From positions 1,860,997 through 1,924,996 of the forward strand of contig NZ_BLPF01000002.1 of the NCBI RefSeq assembly GCF_011764425.1: a stretch of 64,000 bases of DNA, given 5' to 3'. The first letter of the stretch is position 1. Each line of letters opens with the position of its first letter. A model generated the notes under the pieces. It was not told the origin of the DNA, searched no databases, and was given only the letters and a program-made list of their open reading frames with translations. Shown one piece after another: positions 16,773 through 24,588 of this stretch. Made by a program: the position numbers and the translations under genes. The stretch is from Phytohabitans houttuyneae (GTDB taxonomy: Bacteria; Actinomycetota; Actinomycetes; Mycobacteriales; Micromonosporaceae).

Positions 16773-17942
16773 GTGAAGACCGTGCTCGGTGACGAGCAGC
16801 TGACGTTCCTGGCCGAGCTGCGCACCTACCTCGACGGCCTGGATCCCGCGCTGGTCGAGGCGACCCGCGCGGAGAACATCGAGGACCCCATGCAGCCGCG
16901 CGCGCACGGCCGCCGCTTCCTCAAGCGGCTCGGCGCCGACGGGTGGCTGGGTGTGGCGTGGCCGCGGGAGTACGGCGGGCAGGGCCGCACGGCCATCGAG
17001 AGCTGGCTGATGGCCGAGGAGCTGTACAACCGCCGCCTGCCCAACGGCCTGCTGACGCTCAACGCGATCGGGCCGACGCTGATGCTCGTCGGCACCGCGG
17101 AGCAGAAAGCCGAGTACCTGCCCCGTATCCGGGCCGGCGAGCTGGAGTTCGCGATCGGGTACAGCGAGCCGGACGCGGGCAGCGACCTGGCCTCGCTGCG
17201 CACCCGGGCGGTCCGCGACGGCGATGGGTACCTCGTCAACGGCCAGAAGATCTGGACCACCGGCGCCTCGGTGGCCACGCACCTCTGGCTGGCGGTCCGC
17301 ACCGGCCGGCCGGAGCAGCGGCACCGCGGCGTCAGCCTGTTCATCACGCCGATGGACGCGCCCGGCATCACGATCACGCCGATCATCACGCAGGGCGGCG
17401 AGCGGACCAACGCGGTCTTCTTCGACAACCTGCGGATACCGGCGAGCCAGCGGATCGGCGCGGAGAACGAGGGCTGGTCCGGCATCGTCACCGCGCTCAA
17501 CTTCGAGCGGATGTTCTACCACAACGAGCCGCGCTGGGAGCTGCGGCAGCTGACCGACTGGGCCGCCGGCGCGGGGCTGCTGGACGGCGACACGGCCGAG
17601 GCGCACGAGCTGCAGGCGGTGGTCGGCGAGCACGCGGTGGACGTGGAGATCTGCCGCCTGTTCGCGCTGCGCGGCGCGCGGATGCTCGCCGAGGGGCACG
17701 TGCCGCACGCGGAGGCGTCGGTCAACAAGATCTGGTGGGGCGAGCTGCGCCAGCGCATCTGCGACACCGGCCTCGACCTCGTCGGCGAGGAGGGCACGAT
17801 CGCCACCGGCTCGGCGTACGCGCCCGCGCACGGCCACCTGGAGCACGGGCTGCGCTCGTCGCCGGTGTGGCGGTTCGGCGGCGGTACGAACGAGATCCAG
17901 CTCGACATCATCGCCACGCGCGGTCTGGGGATGCCACGATGA
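16773..17942 (+). CDS. Acyl-CoA dehydrogenase, full-length partner of pair 2
   Basis: This 389-residue flavoprotein has WPREYGGQGRT, the motif YSEPDAGSDLASL (about residue 130), GQKIWTTGA, QGGERTNAVFFDN and a C-terminal FGGGTNEIQLDIIATRGLG. It would desaturate an acyl-CoA with FAD and hand electrons to ETF. GTG 16773 has GGAGG 10 bases upstream. The stop overlaps the ATG of the next, shorter dehydrogenase, so the two are coupled and probably make a heteromer. Sequence style resembles the FadE26/28-type subunits of sterol side-chain oxidation, but the assignment is only to type. Confidence 0.9.
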   Translation: MKTVLGDEQLTFLAELRTYLDGLDPALVEATRAENIEDPMQPRAHGRRFLKRLGADGWLGVAWPREYGGQGRTAIESWLMAEELYNRRLPNGLLTLNAIGPTLMLVGTAEQKAEYLPRIRAGELEFAIGYSEPDAGSDLASLRTRAVRDGDGYLVNGQKIWTTGASVATHLWLAVRTGRPEQRHRGVSLFITPMDAPGITITPIITQGGERTNAVFFDNLRIPASQRIGAENEGWSGIVTALNFERMFYHNEPRWELRQLTDWAAGAGLLDGDTAEAHELQAVVGEHAVDVEICRLFALRGARMLAEGHVPHAEASVNKIWWGELRQRICDTGLDLVGEEGTIATGSAYAPAHGHLEHGLRSSPVWRFGGGTNEIQLDIIATRGLGMPR

Positions 17943-19024
17943 CCGACACCGACCTGACCGACGAGGAGGCGCTGCTGGCCAAGACGGCCCGCGCCTACTT
18001 CGCCGACTTCGTCGACAACACCTACCTCAACGCGCAGCAGGCGTCCCCGCTCGGCTACGAGCCGCGGCGCTGGGCGCAGATGTGCGAGCTGGGCTGGACC
18101 GCCGTCAACCTGCCCGAACGGGTCGGCGGCGCCGGCGGCACCCTCGCCGAGGCCGGGGTGGTCGCGCGCGAGTACGGCCGGGCGGCCTTCGCCTCGCCGC
18201 TGCTGCAGACGCTGCGCGCCGGCACCGCCCTGGCCACGCTCGGCGGCGGCGCGTTCGACGGGACGCTCGCCCGGATCGCCGGCGGCGGCAGCGCGGCCCT
18301 CGTCGCGCCGCCGGACCGCACGGTGCGCGCGGAGCAGGCCGGCGGCGGCTACCGGCTGACCGGCTCCGCGGTGGTCGAGTGGGTCGAGCAGTGCGACGAC
18401 GTGGTCCTGCTGCTGCCGGCCGCGGGGCACTGGGTGTGCGCCACGCTGCCCGCCGCCGACCTGCGCGACCGGATCACCGCCGTGCCGAGCGTCGACAACG
18501 AGCGGATCGGTCGGCTGGGACTTGACGGCCTGCGCCTGGTGGCGAGCCCCATCGCCCCGGAGGCGGCGCGGTACGCGCTGGCCCGGGCCAACCTGCTGCG
18601 GGCAAGCGCGATGGTCGGCGGCTGCGAGGCGGTGGTCGAGCAGAGCGCGCGGTACGCCAAGGAGCGGGTCCAGTTCGGGCAGGCCATCGGCGCCTTCCAG
18701 GCGGTGCGGCACCACCTCGCGCGCATGGTCATCGCGGCGGACGCGGCGCGGCTGGCGTGCAACGAGGCGCTGACCCGGGCGGTGCCGGACGCGGACGAGA
18801 GCGCCATCGCCGCGGTCGCGGTGTTCGCCGCCGGCCGCTCGTACGTCCAGATCGTGCTCACCGCCGCGCAGGTGCACGGCGGCGTCGGCACGACGGTCGA
18901 GCACATCCTGCACCACCACTACCTGCGGGCCAAGGCGATGCAGCTGCGCGGCGGGCGGCGGGCCAGCCGGCTCCGCGAAATCCACCAGGCGCTCGTGGTA
19001 CGCCGGGAGGGACGCCTGTGGTGA
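17939..19024 (+). CDS. Acyl-CoA dehydrogenase family protein, short partner of pair 2
   Basis: This 361-residue homologue retains LPERVGGAGGTLAEAGVVAR near the N-terminus and the C-terminal helical domain (YAKERVQFGQAIGAFQAVRH, then AQVHGGVGTTVEHILHHHY), but the middle domain lacks the EPxAGSD motif. ATG 17939 overlaps the stop of the full-length partner. As in known alpha2beta2 acyl-CoA dehydrogenases of steroid pathways, the two chains likely complete each other's FAD and substrate sites (inference). The short-chain dehydrogenase gene follows 16 bp later. Confidence 0.86.
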   Translation: MTDTDLTDEEALLAKTARAYFADFVDNTYLNAQQASPLGYEPRRWAQMCELGWTAVNLPERVGGAGGTLAEAGVVAREYGRAAFASPLLQTLRAGTALATLGGGAFDGTLARIAGGGSAALVAPPDRTVRAEQAGGGYRLTGSAVVEWVEQCDDVVLLLPAAGHWVCATLPAADLRDRITAVPSVDNERIGRLGLDGLRLVASPIAPEAARYALARANLLRASAMVGGCEAVVEQSARYAKERVQFGQAIGAFQAVRHHLARMVIAADAARLACNEALTRAVPDADESAIAAVAVFAAGRSYVQIVLTAAQVHGGVGTTVEHILHHHYLRAKAMQLRGGRRASRLREIHQALVVRREGRLW

Positions 19025-19040
19025 GCGCCGGGGTGCGGAC

Positions 19041-19829
19041 GTGACCGTTCGCGGGCGGGTCGCCGTCGTCACCGGCGGCGGCCGCGGCCTGGGCCGCGCC
19101 GCCGCGCTGCGCTTCGCGGCCGGCGGCGCCGACGTCGCGGTCCTGGCCCGCTCCACCGCCGAGGTGGAGGCGGTCGCCGAGGAGCTGCGCGCGGCGGGGG
19201 TGCGGGCGCTGGGGCTGAGCGTGGACGTCACCTGCACCGCCGAGGTCGACCGGGCCCGCGAGGAGATCCTGGAGTCGTTCGGCCGGGTGGACATCGTCGT
19301 CAACAACGCCGGGACGTTGCTGTACAAGCCGTTCGTGCCGCTGCCCGGCAGGGAGCACGCCTATCCGGGCTTCGACACGCCGGTCTCCGACGAGGAGTGG
19401 GACGGCGTCATGGAGGTGCACCTCGGCGGCGCGGTGCGGATGCTGCGGGCGTTCGGGCCCGGCCTGCTCGACCAGCGGTACGGCCGGGTGGTCAACGTGG
19501 TCTCCAACGTGGTCCGGCGCACGGTGCCGTACACGAGCGGGTACGACACCGCGAAGGGGGCGCTGGTCCAGCTGACGCGGTCGCTGGCGCGCGAGTGGGC
19601 GCCGTACGGGGTGACCGTCAACGCGGTCGCCGCCGGCCACTTCGAGACCGCGATGAGCCGGGCCCAGTTCGAGGACGAGGAGACGCTTCGCAAGCTGCTG
19701 CGTCGGGTACCGGCGCGGCGCGCGGGCGAGCTGTCCGAGTTCGCCTCGCTGGTGGTGCACCTGTGCGGTGAGGAGAGCGGCTTCGTGACCGGCGAGACGA
19801 TCGGTGTCGACGGCGGTGAGACGCTGTGA
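19041..19829 (+). CDS. Short-chain dehydrogenase/reductase
   Basis: This 262-residue classical SDR has the NAD(P)-binding VVTGGGRGLGRAAAL, the structural VVNNAGTL and the catalytic Tyr-Lys in SGYDTAKGAL. The Ser of the triad falls in NVVSNVVRR. The C-terminal VTGETIGVDGGETL is typical. A proline-rich stretch after NNAG (about residues 96-115) is slightly longer than usual. It probably oxidises a 3-hydroxyacyl-CoA or a ring hydroxyl in the pathway. GTG 19041 start; its stop overlaps the start of the next gene by 4 bases. Confidence 0.88.
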   Translation: MTVRGRVAVVTGGGRGLGRAAALRFAAGGADVAVLARSTAEVEAVAEELRAAGVRALGLSVDVTCTAEVDRAREEILESFGRVDIVVNNAGTLLYKPFVPLPGREHAYPGFDTPVSDEEWDGVMEVHLGGAVRMLRAFGPGLLDQRYGRVVNVVSNVVRRTVPYTSGYDTAKGALVQLTRSLAREWAPYGVTVNAVAAGHFETAMSRAQFEDEETLRKLLRRVPARRAGELSEFASLVVHLCGEESGFVTGETIGVDGGETL

Positions 19830-20644
19830 CGGGGCAGCGCCGCGAGCTGGTGTTCATGTGCGCGGACACGGGTGCCGTCGTCCTCGTGGCGCAGGCGGGC
19901 GCGGCGGCGCGGGTCGCCGTGTTCCTGGCCAGCGGCGAGACGCTGCTGGGCGAGGCCGACACCACCCTGCCCGCCGCCGGTCGCGGGCGTTCCACGGTCC
20001 GGCTGTCGACGACGGCGGCGCTGTTCACCGCGCCGGCCCGCGCCGTGCGGGACGAGCCGTCCACCGCCCGCCGGGTGCCGGTGAGCATCGCGGTGACGGT
20101 CGAGCCGGCCGGCGTGGAGGTGACGCTTCCGGGCGAGGTGCCCGAGACGGTCGTGGTCGCGGGCGTCGAAGGCGAGCTCGGCGCCGGCAGCGTGCTGTTC
20201 CGGCTGCGCGCCGCGGGGTGGGCCAGCGCGGCCCCGCTCGGCGGCGCCGGCGAGCCGCACACCCGCGCCCGCGCGGTCTTCCAGGACCGTTCCGCGGCGT
20301 TCCTCACCGGCGCGGCCGCCGCGTTGATGCGGCACACCGACATCCGCCCGGCGCCGGTGGACGACCTCGTCCTGGGCGGCCCGGAGCGCGGCCCGGCGCA
20401 CACGTTGCGCTGCGCGGTCGGCGGCCGGTCACCCGCGCTGATCGCCGGCGAGCTGCGCGACACCGAGCAGTCACTGACCTTTGTGGAGCCCGACCCGGGC
20501 GGCGGCGGCTGGCTGTGGTGGAGCGCGACCCCGTTCGTCTTCGTCCGCTCGGGCGTGACCGGCCTCGGGCTGGTGGAGAAAACGTTCCGGGCACCCTCGG
20601 CGTCCGCCTCGCCGAAGGTGCCCGACCTTCCCGACCCTTACTAG
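19826..20644 (+). CDS. Unknown protein in the catabolic operon
   Basis: This 272-residue product is not recognised. It is Val/Ala-rich with predicted beta-strand character, no signal peptide, no membrane segment and no obvious metal or nucleotide motif. Some stretches recur in character (VAVFLASGETLLGEAD, VFQDRSAAFLTGAAAALM, WLWWSATPFVFVRSGVTGLGL). GTG 19826 overlaps the SDR stop, so it is translated with the 16773-19829 genes and is likely part of the same pathway. The 3' end faces the Rieske oxygenase gene across a stem-loop. Codon use matches neighbours, so it is a real gene despite lacking a family. Confidence 0.7.
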   Translation: MTGQRRELVFMCADTGAVVLVAQAGAAARVAVFLASGETLLGEADTTLPAAGRGRSTVRLSTTAALFTAPARAVRDEPSTARRVPVSIAVTVEPAGVEVTLPGEVPETVVVAGVEGELGAGSVLFRLRAAGWASAAPLGGAGEPHTRARAVFQDRSAAFLTGAAAALMRHTDIRPAPVDDLVLGGPERGPAHTLRCAVGGRSPALIAGELRDTEQSLTFVEPDPGGGGWLWWSATPFVFVRSGVTGLGLVEKTFRAPSASASPKVPDLPDPY

Positions 20645-20693
20645 GGACCGTCCAGACGCGGCCTCACCCTCCGCGGTCACCCAGCTCACCAGA

Positions 20694-20757
20694 GAGCCCG
20701 CTCCCGCAGATCTTGGTAAGTTGGCGCTGAAATAGCGCGCCAACTCACCACGGGCTC
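20694..20757. terminator. Large stem-loop between convergent genes, likely bidirectional terminator
   Basis: An inner stem AGTTGGCGC (20719-20727) pairs perfectly with GCGCCAACT (20737-20745) around a 9-base loop; TGGT/ACCA extends it. An outer pair, GAGCCCG (20694-20700) with CGGGCTC (20751-20757), encloses it. It lies in the 176-bp gap between the convergent genes ending at 20644 and 20821. No U-run is visible, as is common for actinomycete terminators. Confidence 0.55.
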
Positions 20758-20820
20758 GCAGGTCATGCCGCCCGCGTCCGCCTCGGGTTTGCAGGCGCAC
20801 CCTGACCGCGAAGGTCCGTA

Positions 20821-21830
20821 CTAGGCGGCCGCGATCTGGGCGTTCGCCGTGTACGGCTGGTCCGAGTAGAACTGCTTGGACCAGCGGCGGAAGCGCGCGT
20901 AGTGCTCCTCCTCGCCGCCGGCGAACGGCGGGTGCTCGACGTAGCGCTGGTTTTCCCAGATCGCGAAGTCGCGCCGGATCTGGCCCTTCTGGAACTCGAT
21001 CATGCGGGCGGCCCGCCCGGTCGGCTCCGGCTCGCCGGGCTGGCGGTTCACGGTGATCGTCTCGAAGAGCTGCGAGTGCTCGCGGTCGACGGGCGTGGCG
21101 GCGGTGAGCTGGTTGGTGATGAAGTTTTCCAGCACGAACCGCGCGTTGGACAGCCCCAGTCCCCACGCCTCGGTCTCGATCTCGCCGAACACCGGGCCGT
21201 TCGGTGTCATCCATGTCGCCTTCTTGCCGTGGCCGTAGACGAAGCCGACCCGCGTGTGCAGGTAGTGCTGGTCTTCCTTCCACAGCAACGGCTTGCCGGG
21301 CTGGCCGGCGCCGTGCACCCACATGAAGTGGTAGTAGTCCGGGGTGTTCTCGACCGGCGACTGTGGAATGATCTTCCGGACGCCGACGTGGTCGAGGGTG
21401 ATCGGGTAGTTGTTCTCCTCGTCCAGAAACTCGGGATGCCCGGCCACTCCCAGAACGGCTCGCGGCCGAACGAGTCGTACCACGCCAGGATCAGGCCGGC
21501 GACCTCGCGGGTCTGCAGGCGGTCGATGCTGACCCGGCGCTGCTCGCCCGGCGCGTAGGGGATCTCGGAGAGCCCGCCGCCGGCGGTCCAGAGCCAGCCG
21601 TGGAACGGGCACTCGATGCACTCGCCCTTGACCTTCCCGCCGTACCCGAGGTGCGCCCCGAGGTGCCGGCAGTAGGCGTCCAGCAGCGACACCTCACCCG
21701 ACTCGGTGCGAAACAGCACGAGGTCCTGGTCGAAGTACTTCACGGGCCTGACGTCCCCGGGCTGCAACTCGGAGGAGTACCCGACCTGGTACCAGCCCGT
21801 GGGGAACACCGAATAGGGCCAGTCCTTCAT
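20821..21830 (-). pseudogene. KshA-like Rieske non-heme iron oxygenase, apparent one-base frameshift
   Basis: The N-terminal frame (from ATG 21830) carries the Rieske centre ligands C54-x-H56 and C74-x2-H77 (AYCRHLGAHL, IECPFHGW). The C-terminal frame (to the stop at 20821-20823) carries the mononuclear iron motif D-x2-H-x4-H in NTPDYYHFMWVHG. The frame changes near 21432-21435 at a short G run: one added base joins EPFWEWPGIP to EFLDEENNY. The span of 1010 bases becomes 1011, or 337 codons, when restored. Domain order resembles 3-ketosteroid 9alpha-hydroxylase oxygenase (KshA). Operator site 6 lies 26 bp upstream. No reductase gene is adjacent. Confidence 0.8.
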
Positions 21831-21855
21831 GTCGTCTCCAATTCGACGTGGATAA

Positions 21856-21871
21856 CCAACTACTTGGTTGG
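21856..21871. promoter_or_regulatory. TetR-type operator site 6
   Basis: CCAACTACTTGGTTGG lies 26 bp upstream of the Rieske oxygenase start (21830, minus strand) and downstream of the thioesterase stop. The surrounding sequence (GATAACC...TATAAAACC) is AT-rich for this window and likely holds the promoter. Confidence 0.65.
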
Positions 21872-21912
21872 TATAAAACCATCCGTGCCCGGGTTCGTCA
21901 ACGTGCGGCGGG

Positions 21913-22545
21913 TTACTGCTGACCCTCGCGCAGGGCCACGAAAAGGCCGTCCGCCTCGGCGCACAGCCGGTCGCCGTCCTCGAGCCTCGCGTGCAGGCGC
22001 CGCTTGCGCCCGGCCTCCTCGACGAGCGCCACGCGCACGGTCAGCGGCCGCCCGACCGGGGTGACGCTGCGGAAGTCGACGTCCAGCGCGGCGGTGCGGG
22101 AGCGCGAGCGCCCGCCGAGGTCGGACAGGCGCCCGATCGCCTCGTCGAAGAACAGCGCGACGGCGCCGCCGTGCACCGCGCCGTTGCTGCCGGCGTGGAA
22201 CGCGCCGAAGACGACCTCGCCGAGCAGCTCGGTCGCCGTGCAGCGGACCAGCCGCAGCGGTGGGCAGAGCGCCTGCCCGCGTCCCGGTACCGCGAGGAAC
22301 CGCCCGTAGATCTGCTCGTCCTCGCCGGCGGCGTACGGCTCCAGCAACCGTTCGGCCTCGCCCAGCAGGGCCGTCGCCCGCGCCACGGCGTCGGCGGGCG
22401 GCGTGCTCGCGGCCACCGCGTCCTGCAGCCGCCGCAGCCGCTCGACCATCTCCAGCCAGCCCGGCGCGGCCCGCCGGGCCGCCTCCTCGCTCCACCGCCG
22501 CCAGAACGGTGCCAGGGGTACGCCGCCCCGATCGGTGTCGGCCAC
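21913..22545 (-). CDS. PaaI-type hotdog thioesterase
   Basis: This 210-residue protein has an N-terminal helical extension of ~90 residues and a hotdog domain with the PaaI-family stretch GSNGAVHGGAVALFFDEAIG, where HGG and the following Asp/Glu mark the active site. It would hydrolyse an acyl-CoA, perhaps to relieve CoA trapping in the pathway. The start chosen is GTG 22545, just after the thiolase stop (22557), so thiolase and thioesterase form a minus-strand operon behind operator site 7. Confidence 0.82.
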   Translation of the reverse strand: MADTDRGGVPLAPFWRRWSEEAARRAAPGWLEMVERLRRLQDAVAASTPPADAVARATALLGEAERLLEPYAAGEDEQIYGRFLAVPGRGQALCPPLRLVRCTATELLGEVVFGAFHAGSNGAVHGGAVALFFDEAIGRLSDLGGRSRSRTAALDVDFRSVTPVGRPLTVRVALVEEAGRKRRLHARLEDGDRLCAEADGLFVALREGQQ

Positions 22546-22556
22546 GCGTGGCCCGC

Positions 22557-23699
22557 TCAGAGCAGTTCGAGGATCGTCGCGTTGGCCTGGCCGCCGCCCT
22601 CGCACATCGTCTGCAGCCCGTACCGGATCCCGTTGTCGCGCATGTGATGCACCAGGGTGGTCATCAGGCGCGCGCCGGAGCCGCCGAGGGGGTGGCCGAG
22701 CGCGATCGCGCCGCCGTTGGGGTTCAGCGCCTTGGCGTCCGCGCCGATGTCGGCCAGCCACGCGAGCGGTACGGGGGCGAACGCCTCGTTCACCTCGAAC
22801 GCGCCGATCTCGTCGAGGCGCAGCCCGGAGCGGTCCAGCGCCTTGCGGGTGGCCGGGATCGGCGCGGTCAGCATGATGACGGGGTCGCTGGCGGCCACCA
22901 CCGCGGTGTGCACCCGGGCCAGTGGCGCCAGGCCGAGCCGGCGGGCCGTCTCGCCGGTCGTCATCAGCAGCGCGGCGGAGCCGTCGGAGATCTGCGAGGA
23001 GTTGGCCGCGGTGATGACGCCGTCGGGCGTGAACGCGGTCCTGAGCTTGGCGAGGCCCTCCACGGTGCCGCCGCGCCGCACCCCCTCGTCCCGCTCGACC
23101 ACGGTGCCGTCGGCCAGCGTGACGGGCGCGATCTGCGCGTCGAACCGCCCGCCGTCCTGCGCCGCGGCCGCCTTCTCGTGGCTGCCCAGGGAGAACTCGT
23201 CGCACCGGGTGCGCGACAGCCCCCACCGCTGCGCGATCATCTCGGCGCCCACGCCCTGGTTCGGCGCCACACCGTAGCGGGCGGTGAACCGCGGCCCGTA
23301 CGGGTCCGCGCCGATCGACGCGCTGCCGATCGGCACCCGGGACATCGACTCGACGCCGCCGGCGACCACGACGTCGTACTGCCCGGCGACGAGGCCGGCC
23401 GCGGCGAAGTGGACGGACTGCTGGCTCGAACCGCACTGGCGGTCCAGGGTCACGCCGGGCACGGTCTCCGGCCAGCCGGCCGCGAGCACGGCCGTGCGCG
23501 CGATGTCGAACGTCTGCTCGCCCACCTGGTCGACGCAGCCCCACACGACGTCGTCCACCAGCGCGGGGTCGATCCCGCTCCGCGCGGCCAGCGCCTCCAG
23601 CACGTGCGCCGACAGGTCCGCCGGGTGCACCCCGGCCAGCGCGCCGTCGCGCTTGCCCACCGGCGTCCGCACCGCCTCCACGATCACCGCATCCCGCAC
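22557..23699 (-). CDS. Thiolase (acetyl-CoA acetyltransferase), steroid/FadA5-like type
   Basis: This 380-residue protein has the nucleophilic Cys in LDRQCGSSQQS (about residue 89), NEAFAPV, His in GGAIALGHPLGGSG and the second Cys in TMCEGGGQAN. It cleaves 3-ketoacyl-CoAs. CGSSQQS and CEGGGQAN are also found in thiolases acting on bulky steroid CoA esters, but specificity cannot be read from motifs. The start chosen is GTG 23699, preceded on the minus strand by GGAAGGGG; GTP-proximal alternatives further upstream (to 23726) would overlap operator site 7. It differs clearly from the thiolase at 7610. Confidence 0.9.
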   Translation of the reverse strand: MRDAVIVEAVRTPVGKRDGALAGVHPADLSAHVLEALAARSGIDPALVDDVVWGCVDQVGEQTFDIARTAVLAAGWPETVPGVTLDRQCGSSQQSVHFAAAGLVAGQYDVVVAGGVESMSRVPIGSASIGADPYGPRFTARYGVAPNQGVGAEMIAQRWGLSRTRCDEFSLGSHEKAAAAQDGGRFDAQIAPVTLADGTVVERDEGVRRGGTVEGLAKLRTAFTPDGVITAANSSQISDGSAALLMTTGETARRLGLAPLARVHTAVVAASDPVIMLTAPIPATRKALDRSGLRLDEIGAFEVNEAFAPVPLAWLADIGADAKALNPNGGAIALGHPLGGSGARLMTTLVHHMRDNGIRYGLQTMCEGGGQANATILELL

Positions 23700-23722
23700 G
23701 TCCCGACCCCTTCCCCGGTTAA

Positions 23723-23738
23723 TCAACCAAAAGGTTGG
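23723..23738. promoter_or_regulatory. TetR-type operator site 7
   Basis: TCAACCAAAAGGTTGG lies 24 bp upstream of the thiolase start (23699, minus strand), in the 84-bp gap after the TetR gene. Flanks TTAA and TTAAC extend the symmetry. Confidence 0.65.
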
Positions 23739-23783
23739 TTAACGCTAGGCGCGGGCGGCGAGACGCGTCAAGGCGGTGTGGCG

Positions 23784-24467
23784 TCAGCGACTCGCGGCGC
23801 CGGCCGTGCTCGCGCGGCGCACGCCGCGCCGGCGGTGCACACCCTCGCCGCCGGTCTCCTCTCCGCGGGCGGGACCGGTGGTGGGGGCGCTGATGCCGTG
23901 CATCACGAAGTCGGTCACCTCGTCGATCAGCCAGCCGTCGGTGCCGGCCGACGCGGGGCGGCGGTACCAGTTCGGCAGGTAGGCGAGCAGCCCGATGATC
24001 GAGTACAGGACGGTGGCGGGTGTGAAGTCCCGGAACTCGCCGGTGCGCGTCCCCTCGGCCAGCAGCGCCTTGACGAACTCCTCGTACCGGTAGATCCGCT
24101 GGTGGATCGAGCGCGCCTGCGCTTGCGGCAGCCGCTGGTCGATCCACGGCACCTCCTGGAAGAACACGACGAGCTCGTCCTGCTTGGTGGCGACGAGGGC
24201 GACCTGCTCGCGGACGAAGAAGCGCATCCGGTCGTACCCGCTGCCGGTCAGCGGGACGCGGGCCAGCAGCTCCAGCGTCCCGTCGACCTGCTCGGAGAGC
24301 AGCTCGTAGAGGATGGCGCTCTTGGCGGGGTAGTAGTGGTACAGGGTTCCCTTGTTGAGCCCGACCTCCTCGGCGATGAGGTCCATGGTGGCCGCGAGAT
24401 AGCCCTGCTGGCGGAAGATGCGAGCGGCCGTCGTGCGGACGTCCTCCCGCCGTGACGGCCTAGGCAT
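23784..24467 (-). CDS. TetR-family regulator, likely master repressor of the acyl-CoA regulon
   Basis: This 227-residue protein has a classical TetR helix-turn-helix (about residues 7-55: ARIFRQQGYLAATMDLIAEE, then LNKGTLYHYYPAKSAILYEL) and a helical ligand domain with aromatic residues (VVFFQEVPWIDQRL, LAYLPNWYRRP). A 25-residue basic tail follows, rich in Arg and Gly. ATG 24467 start. It is divergent from the acyl-CoA dehydrogenase gene at 24589; the gap holds operator sites 8 and 9, and site 7 lies just past its 3' end. This placement, and the lack of another single TetR gene in the cluster, make it the best candidate to bind the 16-bp repeat and repress the cluster until an acyl-CoA appears (inference). 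Confidence 0.88.
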   Translation of the reverse strand: MPRPSRREDVRTTAARIFRQQGYLAATMDLIAEEVGLNKGTLYHYYPAKSAILYELLSEQVDGTLELLARVPLTGSGYDRMRFFVREQVALVATKQDELVVFFQEVPWIDQRLPQAQARSIHQRIYRYEEFVKALLAEGTRTGEFRDFTPATVLYSIIGLLAYLPNWYRRPASAGTDGWLIDEVTDFVMHGISAPTTGPARGEETGGEGVHRRRGVRRASTAGAASR

Positions 24468-24480
24468 GCGGCGAGTGTAA

Positions 24481-24496
24481 CCGACCAACAAGTCGG
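24481..24496. promoter_or_regulatory. TetR-type operator site 8 (autoregulatory)
   Basis: CCGACCAACAAGTCGG lies 13 bp upstream of the TetR start codon (24467, minus strand) within AACCGAC...GTCGGTT. It is placed for autorepression. Confidence 0.65.
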
Positions 24497-24540
24497 TTTC
24501 GTTCCAGACCTGTGAACGCGCCGCGCACGTCGCTTGCATA

Positions 24541-24556
24541 CCAACCGACCGGTTGG
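24541..24556. promoter_or_regulatory. TetR-type operator site 9
   Basis: CCAACCGACCGGTTGG is among the most symmetrical copies and lies 32 bp before the acyl-CoA dehydrogenase start at 24589. It is 60 bp from site 8 in the divergent promoter region. Confidence 0.72.
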
Positions 24557-24588
24557 TTATAAAGGAGTCCTCGAAAGGGGACGACGTG

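Noticed and set aside
8851-24556. KstR or KstR2 boxes as an explanation for the repeated operator
   Set aside because: The recalled KstR (TnnAACnnGTTnnA) and KstR2 (AnCAAGnnCTTGnT) patterns do not fit the CCRACC-N4-GGTYGG arms.
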